NCBI GenBank assembly: GCA_964530165.1
Contig: CAZGYE010000169.1
Span: forward strand, 1 to 12,772
DNA length: 12,772 nt
Direction of reading: 5' to 3'
Source: CAZGYE01 sp964530165
GTDB lineage: Bacteria > Planctomycetota > Planctomycetia > Planctomycetales > Planctomycetaceae
Below, one piece after another: positions 1 to 7,214 of the stretch; position 1 is the stretch's first letter; every line of letters starts with the position of its first letter. A program made the position numbers and the translations under genes. The notes beneath the pieces are model-generated. The model was not told where the DNA came from. It searched no databases and worked only from the letters and a program-made list of their open reading frames with translations.

Positions 1-1
1 G

Positions 2-145
2 TACCAGATCGACAAGGATGCGGACGTGACCGTCATGATGTGGCGAAAGCTGACTGTCAAAGCCAATTATGCCTTCGAGAAAGGCAAGTTGGACAAGGCG
101 GCCATCAAGCACATCGTCGCCGGTACCGAGAAAATTCTGAATTAG
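2..145 (+). CDS. C-terminal fragment, possibly a thioredoxin-like protein
   Basis: Only the last 47 codons are inside the window; the frame is open from the left edge to a TAG at 143-145. The visible peptide begins YQIDKDADVTVMMWRKLTVK and ends in a Lys-rich amphipathic helix finishing in EKILN. From memory it resembles the C-terminal end of small exported thioredoxin-like or redoxin proteins common in planctomycetes, where a 'VTVxxW/Y...VKxNYAF.KGxL' strand-and-helix segment closes the fold. The catalytic part is off the window, so no Cys motif can be checked and the family call is weak. Reality as a gene is better supported: the frame ends shortly before a strong intrinsic terminator in the same orientation (261-292), and the next gene is convergent. 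Confidence 0.55.
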   Translation, partial: YQIDKDADVTVMMWRKLTVKANYAFEKGKLDKAAIKHIVAGTEKILN

Positions 146-260
146 GGCGTTTGCCCCTGAGCGGAGAGTTTTTCGAGTGGCCGCTCGTGCCCGCAAATGG
201 GGGACACGGCCGTCTGGGTGATGGATCGGTATTACGAAAGACGCAATCGCGCGATCTCTG

Positions 261-292
261 ACCGCCTCTTTTCGGAGAGGCGGTTTTCTTTT
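261..292 (+). terminator. Rho-independent terminator
   Basis: A perfect 8-bp stem CCGCCTCT/AGAGGCGG (262-269 with 276-283) is extended by an A-T pair (261/284). It has a 6-nt loop TTTCGG and is followed by TTTTCTTTT at 284-292. It lies 116 nt after the stop of the partial plus-strand gene and is oriented for it. On the minus strand the hairpin is not followed by a T tract, so it would not serve the convergent gene ending at 303 as a classical intrinsic terminator. Confidence 0.88.
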
Positions 293-302
293 GACCTCAG
301 CA

Positions 303-3116
303 TCACTTCACCCAAATCGGCGAACCCCAGGCCATGTTGTTGTCTTTCTGACGGACGCGGACGTAGTAGTACGCGGCCCCGCCCGGGTAGTCCTTGTCCT
401 GAAACCGAGTTTCGAACGCCACCTTGTCCGGGGTCATGCGGGCAATGATCTCACGATTGCGGATAATCTGGATCTCCTCGATCACGTCGGTGCCGCGAAC
501 GTGAATCGAGAGTTCCGGCAACTCCGGAGCCTCAATCTCTTCACCCATGACGCCCTCGCCCATGCGCACCTCAAGAAGAATCTTATCGGTGGCGGCATAG
601 GTCCGCCGCGACTGGAGCCCTTCGAAAATCTCCTCCCGGCTGGGTCCCTTCGCCCAGACACAGGCAAACGACGTATGCGTGGCATGGTGGTCGCTGGACG
701 CGATAAAGCCGAGCTTGTAGCCTCGCGCCAAGGCGTACCACAACGACGCCTCTTCAGCCAGCGAGCCTCTCACGCGGGCGTCTCTCCATTCGGGCTGTCC
801 TGGGCGGACGTAGTCGCGGCGGTACGTCTGAATGATTTCGGCGATGGGCTCGACCTGCGGATCGTTGTAGGTCCACGTGCCTCGTTTTGCCCTGCGGGAG
901 TAGCCGGGCGTGTGTGCGGCCGTCAGCGCGTTCTTGCCGCGCAGGTGCGGATACAGCGCCACGTCAGGGTTGTTGTTCTTGGGGCGCTTCTCTCCCGTCC
1001 ACGAATAATGGGCGTCGCTACGGAACACGGGCCAATCGCGGTCGAGGAAAAAGACGTTGCGGTGACCGCCGCCGGCAACGCCGTTGCTGCGCTCGTATCC
1101 GTAAATGGGGGCGAAGCGGCCGCGGATGGTGAACAGATCGTTTGCCTTCTGCGTCCGCCACCACGGATAGGGATCGGTGTCGCGGGTGTGATCGGTAACG
1201 GCCAGAAAGTCAAGTCGAGCGGCATCCAGTGCGTAGCGGTAGGCGTCGACCAGGCATCCGTCGATCGTGGGGGTGCAGAGGCTGATGCTGGTATGCCGAT
1301 GCAGGTCGCCGAAATAGACCTGGTAGGCGTCCCCTTTGTGATGCATCTTCCAACTGCGAACGAGCGGCTCGCTGGTCGGCTCGGGCGTGACCAGGGTTGC
1401 GGGTTCCAATGGCGGTTCGGCGACCCTTCCAGCGACAACGGGCGGTTTGCCGATCCGGATCCGCTGCGCGACATCGACAAGGTGGTCGCCGGTCGACCAG
1501 GCAAGCTGCAGACGCCCGTCACCCCCGACGGCCGTCGCGACGTGTTGATTCTGCCTTCCCCTGCTGATCGGCAGTAGGATTGGTTCCAGCCACTTGCCGT
1601 CGACGAACGTGGTGGCGTAAAACTCCCAATGGACTCCTTTCTTGGGATGGCCCGTATAGCCTTGCCGGTTGAGACGGAACAGGACCCATAACCGGTTTGC
1701 ACCGTCACGGGCCAGTCGCGGCAGCTCGTAGAACCGTTTCATCTCGTCGACGTCACTGTGGTTGACTTTTTCGGGGTGCAGTTTCGTCAGTTTCTGAGGC
1801 AATGCGACCGACGACTGCATCAGCTTGCCGTCGACAACCACACGCAGACCCAACCGCCGCGAGGCGTGTAGCGGTTCGCCGTAACGTCCTTTGAACTCGG
1901 TGCTGTCGCGGGTGTAATCTTTGCCCCAGTTGGGACCGGCGGCATCGTAGGCGACCCAGACTCTATTGCCGGCGGTGGCCTCGACCGAAGCGTGCGCTTC
2001 GAAATCGGCGGTGGTGGCGATGCCGATCGTCTTGCCCTGTTTGCTTTGACCGTTCTCGTCGATGCCCAGACTGGTTAGGAACACGTCGTAGTTGCCGCGC
2101 GAGTACGAATCGTAGCCGATCCAAGCCGTCCCGGCCGGATCGATGCTGATCGACGGTTCCCATTCGTTCGCGTCGCTCGAGGCCACGGCAACTTCTTCCG
2201 ACCATCGTCCCTGCTTCAGCCGTTTGACTAGAATGTCGCCGTTGTCGTTGCGGAACGCCTGCCAGGCCAGCCAGATTTCACCCGCGGGACCGCGGGCCGT
2301 GGCGAGATGGAAATCTGTGCCCGCCGCGGTGGTCACCCTCTCGGGCGAAGTCCATCCCCCTTTGGTCCGCTTGGCCGACCAGATGTCCCAGTTCTTGCCC
2401 GACGGCGCCGACCAGAACAGCCAGAGCGTACCGTCGGCGTCGGTGATCAGCTGAGGACCGGTCTGCTCGCGAGCGGTCGGAATCTCCACGGCCTTCGCCG
2501 AGGGATCATCGAGATTGAGCACCCGCAGATGGTCGCGTTTGGCTGCCTCCTCGTAGGCGATCCATGCGATCCAGCGGCGACCGTCGCCGTCGATCGCCAA
2601 CGAGGGGAAATCGTCTTCCGTATCGGCATCGGAGTCGATCGCCTTGTCGGGCAGTAGATCGGAGGGGCCGAGCAGTTCAGCCGACGCGCGGCCGTCGAGG
2701 TAGGATCCAGGTCGACCGGCCTGTAGATCCGCCACGTCGACGGCGAAGTTTCCTTGTCCAGTTTCCACGTCGAGCTGCGTTGGACCGGTGCGTTCGATTT
2801 GAACCAACACACCGCGCTGGGGCTCGGCGAAGCTGCTGGCGCTGCGTCCCTTGAGCACCACCGTGCTGCAGAACCACTTGAGAGCAACCGGATCGAACCG
2901 GTCCCGTCTCTCGAACGACCACGGGGCAGACTGCAGAATGCGTCCGTTGCGGACGGTCACCTTTCCGTCCCAAGTCGCGGTTTTGTCATCGAGCCCAAAG
3001 GTCAGCTTGACCCAGTGAGTCTTGTCGGGCGACGATTCGGCCTTCTCCAGACGAGCGTCGAAACGGGCCGCACCCCAAAGCAGCAAAACTGTTCCCAGAC
3101 CGGCTAGCACGCGCAT
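303..3116 (-). CDS. Secreted propeller + PHP-domain (DUF3604-like) protein
   Basis: 937 residues from the ATG at 3116. A TTG 45 nt further upstream is possible, but a GAGGTG ribosome site lies 6 nt before this ATG and a signal peptide follows it (MRVLAGLGTVLLLWGAA), so export is predicted. Residues about 165-560 carry seven repeats of the type 'DG-x-x-W-x-A-W' (WIAW, LWLFW, IWLAW, AWIGY, VWVAY, LWVLF, LQLAW), as in a sialidase-like seven-bladed propeller. A PHP-type metal-binding domain follows: GDLHRH (H606, H608), TDHT (D642, H643), GYE (E675), GHRN (H685), AAHTPG (H735) and ASSDHHATH (D809, H810). The C-terminus resembles a small beta domain. The PHP part matches DUF3604-like proteins, which are predicted metal-dependent phosphoesterases; the substrate is unknown. 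The propeller may bind a polymer or protein partner (inference). It is monocistronic and divergent from the 3520 operon. Confidence 0.88.
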   Translation of the reverse strand: MRVLAGLGTVLLLWGAARFDARLEKAESSPDKTHWVKLTFGLDDKTATWDGKVTVRNGRILQSAPWSFERRDRFDPVALKWFCSTVVLKGRSASSFAEPQRGVLVQIERTGPTQLDVETGQGNFAVDVADLQAGRPGSYLDGRASAELLGPSDLLPDKAIDSDADTEDDFPSLAIDGDGRRWIAWIAYEEAAKRDHLRVLNLDDPSAKAVEIPTAREQTGPQLITDADGTLWLFWSAPSGKNWDIWSAKRTKGGWTSPERVTTAAGTDFHLATARGPAGEIWLAWQAFRNDNGDILVKRLKQGRWSEEVAVASSDANEWEPSISIDPAGTAWIGYDSYSRGNYDVFLTSLGIDENGQSKQGKTIGIATTADFEAHASVEATAGNRVWVAYDAAGPNWGKDYTRDSTEFKGRYGEPLHASRRLGLRVVVDGKLMQSSVALPQKLTKLHPEKVNHSDVDEMKRFYELPRLARDGANRLWVLFRLNRQGYTGHPKKGVHWEFYATTFVDGKWLEPILLPISRGRQNQHVATAVGGDGRLQLAWSTGDHLVDVAQRIRIGKPPVVAGRVAEPPLEPATLVTPEPTSEPLVRSWKMHHKGDAYQVYFGDLHRHTSISLCTPTIDGCLVDAYRYALDAARLDFLAVTDHTRDTDPYPWWRTQKANDLFTIRGRFAPIYGYERSNGVAGGGHRNVFFLDRDWPVFRSDAHYSWTGEKRPKNNNPDVALYPHLRGKNALTAAHTPGYSRRAKRGTWTYNDPQVEPIAEIIQTYRRDYVRPGQPEWRDARVRGSLAEEASLWYALARGYKLGFIASSDHHATHTSFACVWAKGPSREEIFEGLQSRRTYAATDKILLEVRMGEGVMGEEIEAPELPELSIHVRGTDVIEEIQIIRNREIIARMTPDKVAFETRFQDKDYPGGAAYYYVRVRQKDNNMAWGSPIWVK

Positions 3117-3122
3117 GGCACC

Positions 3123-3128
3123 CACCTC
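3123..3128 (-). promoter_or_regulatory. Shine-Dalgarno of the PHP-domain gene
   Basis: The minus strand reads GAGGTG here, with a 6-nt spacer to the ATG at 3116. It decides in favour of this start over the upstream TTG at 3161, which would add 15 residues before the signal peptide. Confidence 0.7.
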
Positions 3129-3212
3129 GTGATGAAGATCGACTGACGGCAGCAAAACCAACTGCCGCGACAGCCAGCTTACGCGAGCGCGACGGTCGAG
3201 GTCAAGGAACCA

Positions 3213-3220
3213 CTCCTGAA
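3213..3220 (+). repeat. Left copy of 8-bp target-site duplication
   Basis: CTCCTGAA, directly abutting the left end (GGC...) of the inverted-repeat element. An identical copy abuts the right end at 3354-3361. Confidence 0.7.
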
Positions 3221-3353
3221 GGCAGTGGGTCAGTTTGGCTTAACATAATGGGTGGCTGAGGTCGAGCCGTAGGCGAGCCCCCAGAATCGACGGTCTGTGG
3301 GGTCGCATTCGCTCCACCACAGCCACCCTTTAATCGAAACTGACCCACTTACC
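3221..3353. mobile_element. MITE-like non-autonomous element, 133 bp
   Basis: The ends are imperfect terminal inverted repeats. The left arm (3221-3258) starts GGCAGTGGGTCAGTTT and the right arm (3353-3320 read in reverse complement) starts GGTAAGTGGGTCAGTTT. The core AGTGGGTCAGTTT is perfect over 13 bp (3224-3236 with 3337-3349). A second perfect 9-bp block GGGTGGCTG/CAGCCACCC pairs 3250-3258 with 3320-3328, separated from the first by a divergent TTAA-containing stretch in both arms. The 61-bp centre has no open frame and no transposase. Identical 8-bp direct repeats (CTCCTGAA) abut both ends. Together these are the marks of a MITE mobilised in trans by an insertion-sequence transposase. 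The mobilising family is not identified; 8-bp duplications occur in several IS families. Confidence 0.78.
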
Positions 3354-3361
3354 CTCCTGAA
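3354..3361 (+). repeat. Right copy of 8-bp target-site duplication
   Basis: CTCCTGAA, identical to 3213-3220 and directly after the right terminus (...TTACC) of the element. Removing the element plus one copy gives a continuous pre-insertion sequence. Confidence 0.7.
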
Positions 3362-3519
3362 TCTCCGTCCCGCGCGGGGCTGCCTCGACTGACTCCACAT
3401 CGTCGGGTCATTTCGGGTATGCTGATAGGGGCAAATCGCGATCGTACAGTTGGATCACCACGATCCGGCGCACGATGCTCCGCCAACAGTTGTCCGTCGC
3501 AAAGCGTGAGCTCATCCCG

Positions 3520-6435
3520 ATGAAATTTCTCGTTCCGATTCTCGCATGTCTTGGCATCGTCGTCGCGAACTCCGGGTTGTTGGCCGCCGATTGGCCGATG
3601 TGGCGCTGTGATGCCAATCGAAGCGCCGAGACCGGCGAAAAACTGCCGGAGAAGCTGAATCTGCAATGGGTTCGCCGGTACCCACCGCTCAAGCCGGCCT
3701 ATCGGAACGCGAGGTTACAGTTCGACGCCGGTTACGAGCCGGTGGTGTTGGGCAAAACAATGTTTGTGGCTTCATCGCGTAACGACAGCCTGACCGCCAT
3801 CGACACCAAAACCGGCGTCCGGCAGTGGCGATTCTATGCCGAGGGCCCGGTTCGCTTCGCCGCCGTGGCTTGGAAAGAGAATGTCTATTTCGGTTCGGAC
3901 GACGGACATCTCTACTGCTTGGACGCCCAGCGAGGAAAGCTGCGCTGGAAGTTTCGCGCCGTTCCATCCCGTCGCAGGTTGATGGCGGGCGGGCGATTGA
4001 TTTCCGTCTGGCCGGTCCGCGGCGGGCCGGTGTTGGCCGACGGCAAAATCTACTTCGCGGCTGGTGTGTGGCCGTTCGAAGGCGTTTTCGTCTACTGTTT
4101 GGACGCCAAGACCGGCAGTGTCGTCTGGTTGAACGATCGCAGCGGTTTCCTCTACGGCCAACATCCGCATAACACGGTCGCGTTCGGCGGTGTGACGCCG
4201 CAAGGGTATCTGGTGATTCACAATGACGAGCTAATTGTGCCTTGCGGCTCGGCGTTGCCTGCGCGGTTCGATCTGCACACGGGGAAGCTGAAGTCTTTTG
4301 CGCTTCCCAAGCAAGGTCGCTATCCCGGCGGCTGGTTCGCAGCGGCGGCCAAGGCCCGGCGGAGAGGGAAGGGTCATCCCGGCAAACCCGAGATCGTCTT
4401 CGATCTGGAAGTCAACAAGGACCGGCACGAAAGCGGCTGGAATCAGGGCCCCGGCGAGAGCGGAATTCGCTCGACGATTTCCGCTGGCGATCGAGAGTTT
4501 TCGTTCGAAGAAGGATTTCCTGGCGTCAACGGCACGGTCCACAGCATGCTGGTTGCCGACGAGAAACTTTTCGTTGTGACTCGCGAGGGCGGCATCTATT
4601 GCTTCGGCCACAAAACGGCTCAGCCCAAGTCGTATCCGGACGAGAAGATGACCTTGCCCCGCCCCGAGGACGGCTGGCGCCGACGGGCTGCCGAAATCCT
4701 GAAATCAACCGGCGCGAAGCACGGCTATGCGCTTGTGTGGGGGGTTGGGACCGGTCGGCTGTTGGAAGAGCTGGCCTTTCAGTCGGAGCTGAACATCATT
4801 GCCGTCGATCCCGGTGCGAAAAAAGTTGCTGCACTGCGCCGGCGGCTGGATGAGGCGGGATTGTATGCCACACGGGTCACGCTCCATGTGGGATCCCCGT
4901 CCTCATTTGGGTTTCCTCCGTACGTGGCGAGCCTGATCGTTTCCGAAGACTTGGCCGCCGCCGGGTTCGCGTCCGGATCGGCTTTCGCCCGGCAGGTGTT
5001 TGATTCGCTGCGACCGTACGGCGGCGCAGCCTGCTTGTTCGTTCCGTCTAAGGAGCGGGAGAAATTCAAGAAATCAGTGCGGCAGGCACGCCTGGCCAAC
5101 GCGGAACTGAAACAAGCAGAGGACTTCACCCTTCTGACGCGAATCGGCGGCTTGCCGGGTGCGACCAACTACACCGGAGGCTGGAGCAGTCCGGACAAAC
5201 TGGTCAAAGCACCGCTGGGTGTACTGTGGTTCGACGACACGGTCGGACATTTCAAGAGGGCGCCTCAGCCAAAGTTTGTCGACGGTGTGATGATCTCCCA
5301 CGACAAATCGTGGAAAGGCTGGGTTACGGGAGATCGGCCCCCGTACACACTCACGACAGAAACCTATATGGACGTGTATACCGGCCGCGTGCTCTCGCAA
5401 GGCGACTCGCTGTTGGCAGGAAAATCGTTTCCCCATGAAGACGTGAATCGAAAGCAACCGGAACAATACCGGCCGGCGTCCCAAAAGGACCCGTGGAAAC
5501 CGGAGAAGCCGGTCGTTGGCGAACGCGTCAATCCGCTGACCGGCCTCACTGAGCCGCGCTCTTTTCCCAAGAACTACGGCTGCGACCGCGGGAACGACTA
5601 CGGGTTCCTTTACACGATGCGCTCCGGCACGGCGGCTTACTACGACAAGCGGATTGAAAGCGGCACGGTCTACATCAGCGGCCCCAGGTCCGGCTGCACA
5701 AACAGCATCATCCCCGCAAACGGGCTGCTCAACGTTCCGTACTTCTACCAAGGCTGCACGTGCAGCTATCCGCTTCCGGTTGGCTTGGCGATGGTGGCGA
5801 TGCCGCAGGAGTACGAACAGTGGACCGTGTGGGGCGGCGGCAATCCCGGCGTCATTGGGCGAGTTGGTATCAATTTTGGTGCTCCCGGCGACCGAGTGAC
5901 CGAAGCCGGCACGCTCTGGCTCGACTATCCCAGCGTCGGCGGCCCATCGCCCCACGTCGCCGTGACGACGGTCCCGAAGAGTCCGAGTGTCTTTTACCGT
6001 CACTCGCTGTGGATCGAAGGAGGCCGCGGTTGGCCCTGGGTGGCTGCTTCGGGCCTGGAAGGTGTTTCCGCGATCACCATCGGTGGATTGAAAAAATCCA
6101 GTTTCACGGTGCGTTTCTACTTTGCCGAGCCTGATCACAGAGGCCCCGGCAAACGCGTGTTCGACGTCTCGCTGGAAGGGAAGCCGGTCCTGGAAAACTT
6201 CGACGTCGTTCGCGAGGCCGGCGGACGCATGCGGGTGCTGGTCAAAGAGTTCAAAAACGTTAGACTGACCGGAACGCTGACGGTCAACTTCACCGCTCGG
6301 GTCGGCAGTCCGCTGTTGTGCGGCATCGAAATCGTTGCGGATGGGCTGCCGCTGGGTGAGCTTCCCATGTTGAAAGAGCTACAGCCCCGGCAACTGGTCG
6401 CAAGAGAAAGAGGTTCTGAAACGGTCTCGCCATGA
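3520..6435 (+). CDS. Secreted PQQ-like propeller / methyltransferase-like / malectin-like protein
   Basis: 971 residues from the ATG at 3520. An in-frame ATG at 3475 would put 15 polar residues before the signal peptide MKFLVPILACLGIVVANSGLLAA, so it is not preferred. After the predicted cleavage, residues about 25-390 form a PQQ-type propeller with repeats such as 'SLTAIDTKTGVRQWRF', 'HLYCLDAQRGKLRWKF' and 'VYCLDAKTGSVVW'. Residues about 390-540 look like a Rossmann class I methyltransferase: VWGVGTGRLL (G408, G410, G412) and, at the end of the next strand, IIAVDP (D430). Propeller-type sequence resumes, including a Cys cluster RSGCTNSIIPANG (C726) and GCTCSYP (C746, C748) that I recall as conserved in planctomycete relatives. 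Residues about 850-945 resemble a malectin carbohydrate-binding domain (SFTVRFYFAEP and a closing 'LCGIEIV'). The stop overlaps the next ATG by 4 nt. Role unknown; probably cell-surface or periplasmic carbohydrate-related binding (inference). Confidence 0.88.
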   Translation: MKFLVPILACLGIVVANSGLLAADWPMWRCDANRSAETGEKLPEKLNLQWVRRYPPLKPAYRNARLQFDAGYEPVVLGKTMFVASSRNDSLTAIDTKTGVRQWRFYAEGPVRFAAVAWKENVYFGSDDGHLYCLDAQRGKLRWKFRAVPSRRRLMAGGRLISVWPVRGGPVLADGKIYFAAGVWPFEGVFVYCLDAKTGSVVWLNDRSGFLYGQHPHNTVAFGGVTPQGYLVIHNDELIVPCGSALPARFDLHTGKLKSFALPKQGRYPGGWFAAAAKARRRGKGHPGKPEIVFDLEVNKDRHESGWNQGPGESGIRSTISAGDREFSFEEGFPGVNGTVHSMLVADEKLFVVTREGGIYCFGHKTAQPKSYPDEKMTLPRPEDGWRRRAAEILKSTGAKHGYALVWGVGTGRLLEELAFQSELNIIAVDPGAKKVAALRRRLDEAGLYATRVTLHVGSPSSFGFPPYVASLIVSEDLAAAGFASGSAFARQVFDSLRPYGGAACLFVPSKEREKFKKSVRQARLANAELKQAEDFTLLTRIGGLPGATNYTGGWSSPDKLVKAPLGVLWFDDTVGHFKRAPQPKFVDGVMISHDKSWKGWVTGDRPPYTLTTETYMDVYTGRVLSQGDSLLAGKSFPHEDVNRKQPEQYRPASQKDPWKPEKPVVGERVNPLTGLTEPRSFPKNYGCDRGNDYGFLYTMRSGTAAYYDKRIESGTVYISGPRSGCTNSIIPANGLLNVPYFYQGCTCSYPLPVGLAMVAMPQEYEQWTVWGGGNPGVIGRVGINFGAPGDRVTEAGTLWLDYPSVGGPSPHVAVTTVPKSPSVFYRHSLWIEGGRGWPWVAASGLEGVSAITIGGLKKSSFTVRFYFAEPDHRGPGKRVFDVSLEGKPVLENFDVVREAGGRMRVLVKEFKNVRLTGTLTVNFTARVGSPLLCGIEIVADGLPLGELPMLKELQPRQLVARERGSETVSP

Positions 6436-7214
6436 TTTGGGATTTACACGGCCACTTGTCGGGTGTCGACGGGAGGACCCCGGACGAGCGAATCGCGCAA
6501 CTAATGAAGTACGCCGACCGCATGAACATCGAGCGGTTGGTGTTCTTTATGGGCATGCCGTGGTCGCGCGATCCCTCGCCGGACGTCTTTCGGCGCGAGA
6601 ACGACCAGGTGATTCAGGCGCTTAGTCACTGGCATGACCGGGCGTTCGGCTTTGCGTATCTGAATCCGAAGCACGTCGAAGCGTGCCTCAAAGAGTTGGA
6701 CCGCTGTGTGAAGGACGGCCCGCTGGTGGGGATCAAGTTGTGGGTCGCCAAGAAGTGCAGCGACAAAGAGCTCGATCCAATCATCCGCCGGGCTGGAGAG
6801 CTGAAAGCCGCCATCTTCCAGCACACCTGGCTGAAGACGCAAGGGAACTATCCAGGCGAATCGACGCCGATGGACCTGGCCCAACTGGCCGCCCGGCATC
6901 CCGACGTCCCGCTTATTTGCGGGCATACCGGCGGCGATTGGGAGCGGGGAATTCGGGCCATCCGAGCGGCAAAGAACGTCTCGATTGGCACCGGCGGTTT
7001 CGACCCCACGGCCGGCATCATGGAGATGGCGGTCCGCGAGCTGGGAGCCGATCGAATCCTCTACGGCAGCGACATCGGCGGCCGCAGCTTCGCCTCGCAA
7101 CTGGCGAAGGTCTACGGAGCCGACGTCCCCGAGTTCGCCAAGAAGCTGATCCTCGGAAAAAACCTCAAGCGAATGCTCATGCCGATTCTGAAAGCGAAGG
7201 GAATTCAGGTATGA
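6432..7214 (+). CDS. Amidohydrolase_2-type metal-dependent hydrolase
   Basis: 260 residues, no signal peptide, TIM-barrel amidohydrolase of the ACMSD/Amidohydro_2 type. The complete metal and catalytic set is visible: DLHGHL at the N-terminus (H6, H8), IFQHTW (H131), LICGHTGGDW (H165) and ILYGSDIGG (D214). The length is somewhat short for the family, whose members are usually about 270-340 residues. The ATG at 6432 overlaps the TGA of the upstream gene in ATGA, so translation is probably coupled. The next gene overlaps in the same way. Family members hydrolyse or decarboxylate small cyclic or acidic substrates using one divalent metal; the substrate cannot be deduced here. The cytoplasmic location contrasts with the exported product of the first gene in the operon. 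Confidence 0.88.
   Translation: MIWDLHGHLSGVDGRTPDERIAQLMKYADRMNIERLVFFMGMPWSRDPSPDVFRRENDQVIQALSHWHDRAFGFAYLNPKHVEACLKELDRCVKDGPLVGIKLWVAKKCSDKELDPIIRRAGELKAAIFQHTWLKTQGNYPGESTPMDLAQLAARHPDVPLICGHTGGDWERGIRAIRAAKNVSIGTGGFDPTAGIMEMAVRELGADRILYGSDIGGRSFASQLAKVYGADVPEFAKKLILGKNLKRMLMPILKAKGIQV

Larger units (their letters stand above)
3117..3519. other. Divergent intergenic region
   Basis: 403 bp between the divergent genes starting at 3116 (minus) and 3520 (plus). It must hold both promoters, but I cannot place convincing -35/-10 boxes. The central third is occupied by a MITE-like element (3221-3353). The remaining sequence shows no gene; short frames crossing it on either strand lack ribosome sites and overlap the element or the flanking genes. 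Confidence 0.7.

Noticed and set aside
291..1577. 428-codon open frame on the plus strand
   Set aside because: It lies wholly antisense to the PHP-domain gene, whose frame has clear motifs and a signal peptide. The plus-strand translation is compositionally odd and has no recognisable domain.
3221..3353. Interpretation of the inverted repeats as an intrinsic terminator
   Set aside because: The arms are separated by more than 60 nt, there is no T tract, both adjacent genes start (not end) here, and the 8-bp flanking duplication fits an insertion better.
3349..3692. Minus-strand frames of about 95-105 codons across the start of the 3520 gene
   Set aside because: They are antisense to the signal peptide region and partly within the inserted element; no ribosome site or family resemblance.
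5074..6138. 354-codon open frame on the minus strand
   Set aside because: Antisense to the PQQ/malectin-like gene; long antisense frames are expected in GC-rich coding DNA, and the product shows no family resemblance.
6683..7210. N-terminal extension of the second amidohydrolase to 6683
   Set aside because: This part overlaps the first amidohydrolase in another frame, reads as Arg/Pro-rich nonsense, and the ATGA start at 7211 has a good ribosome site.
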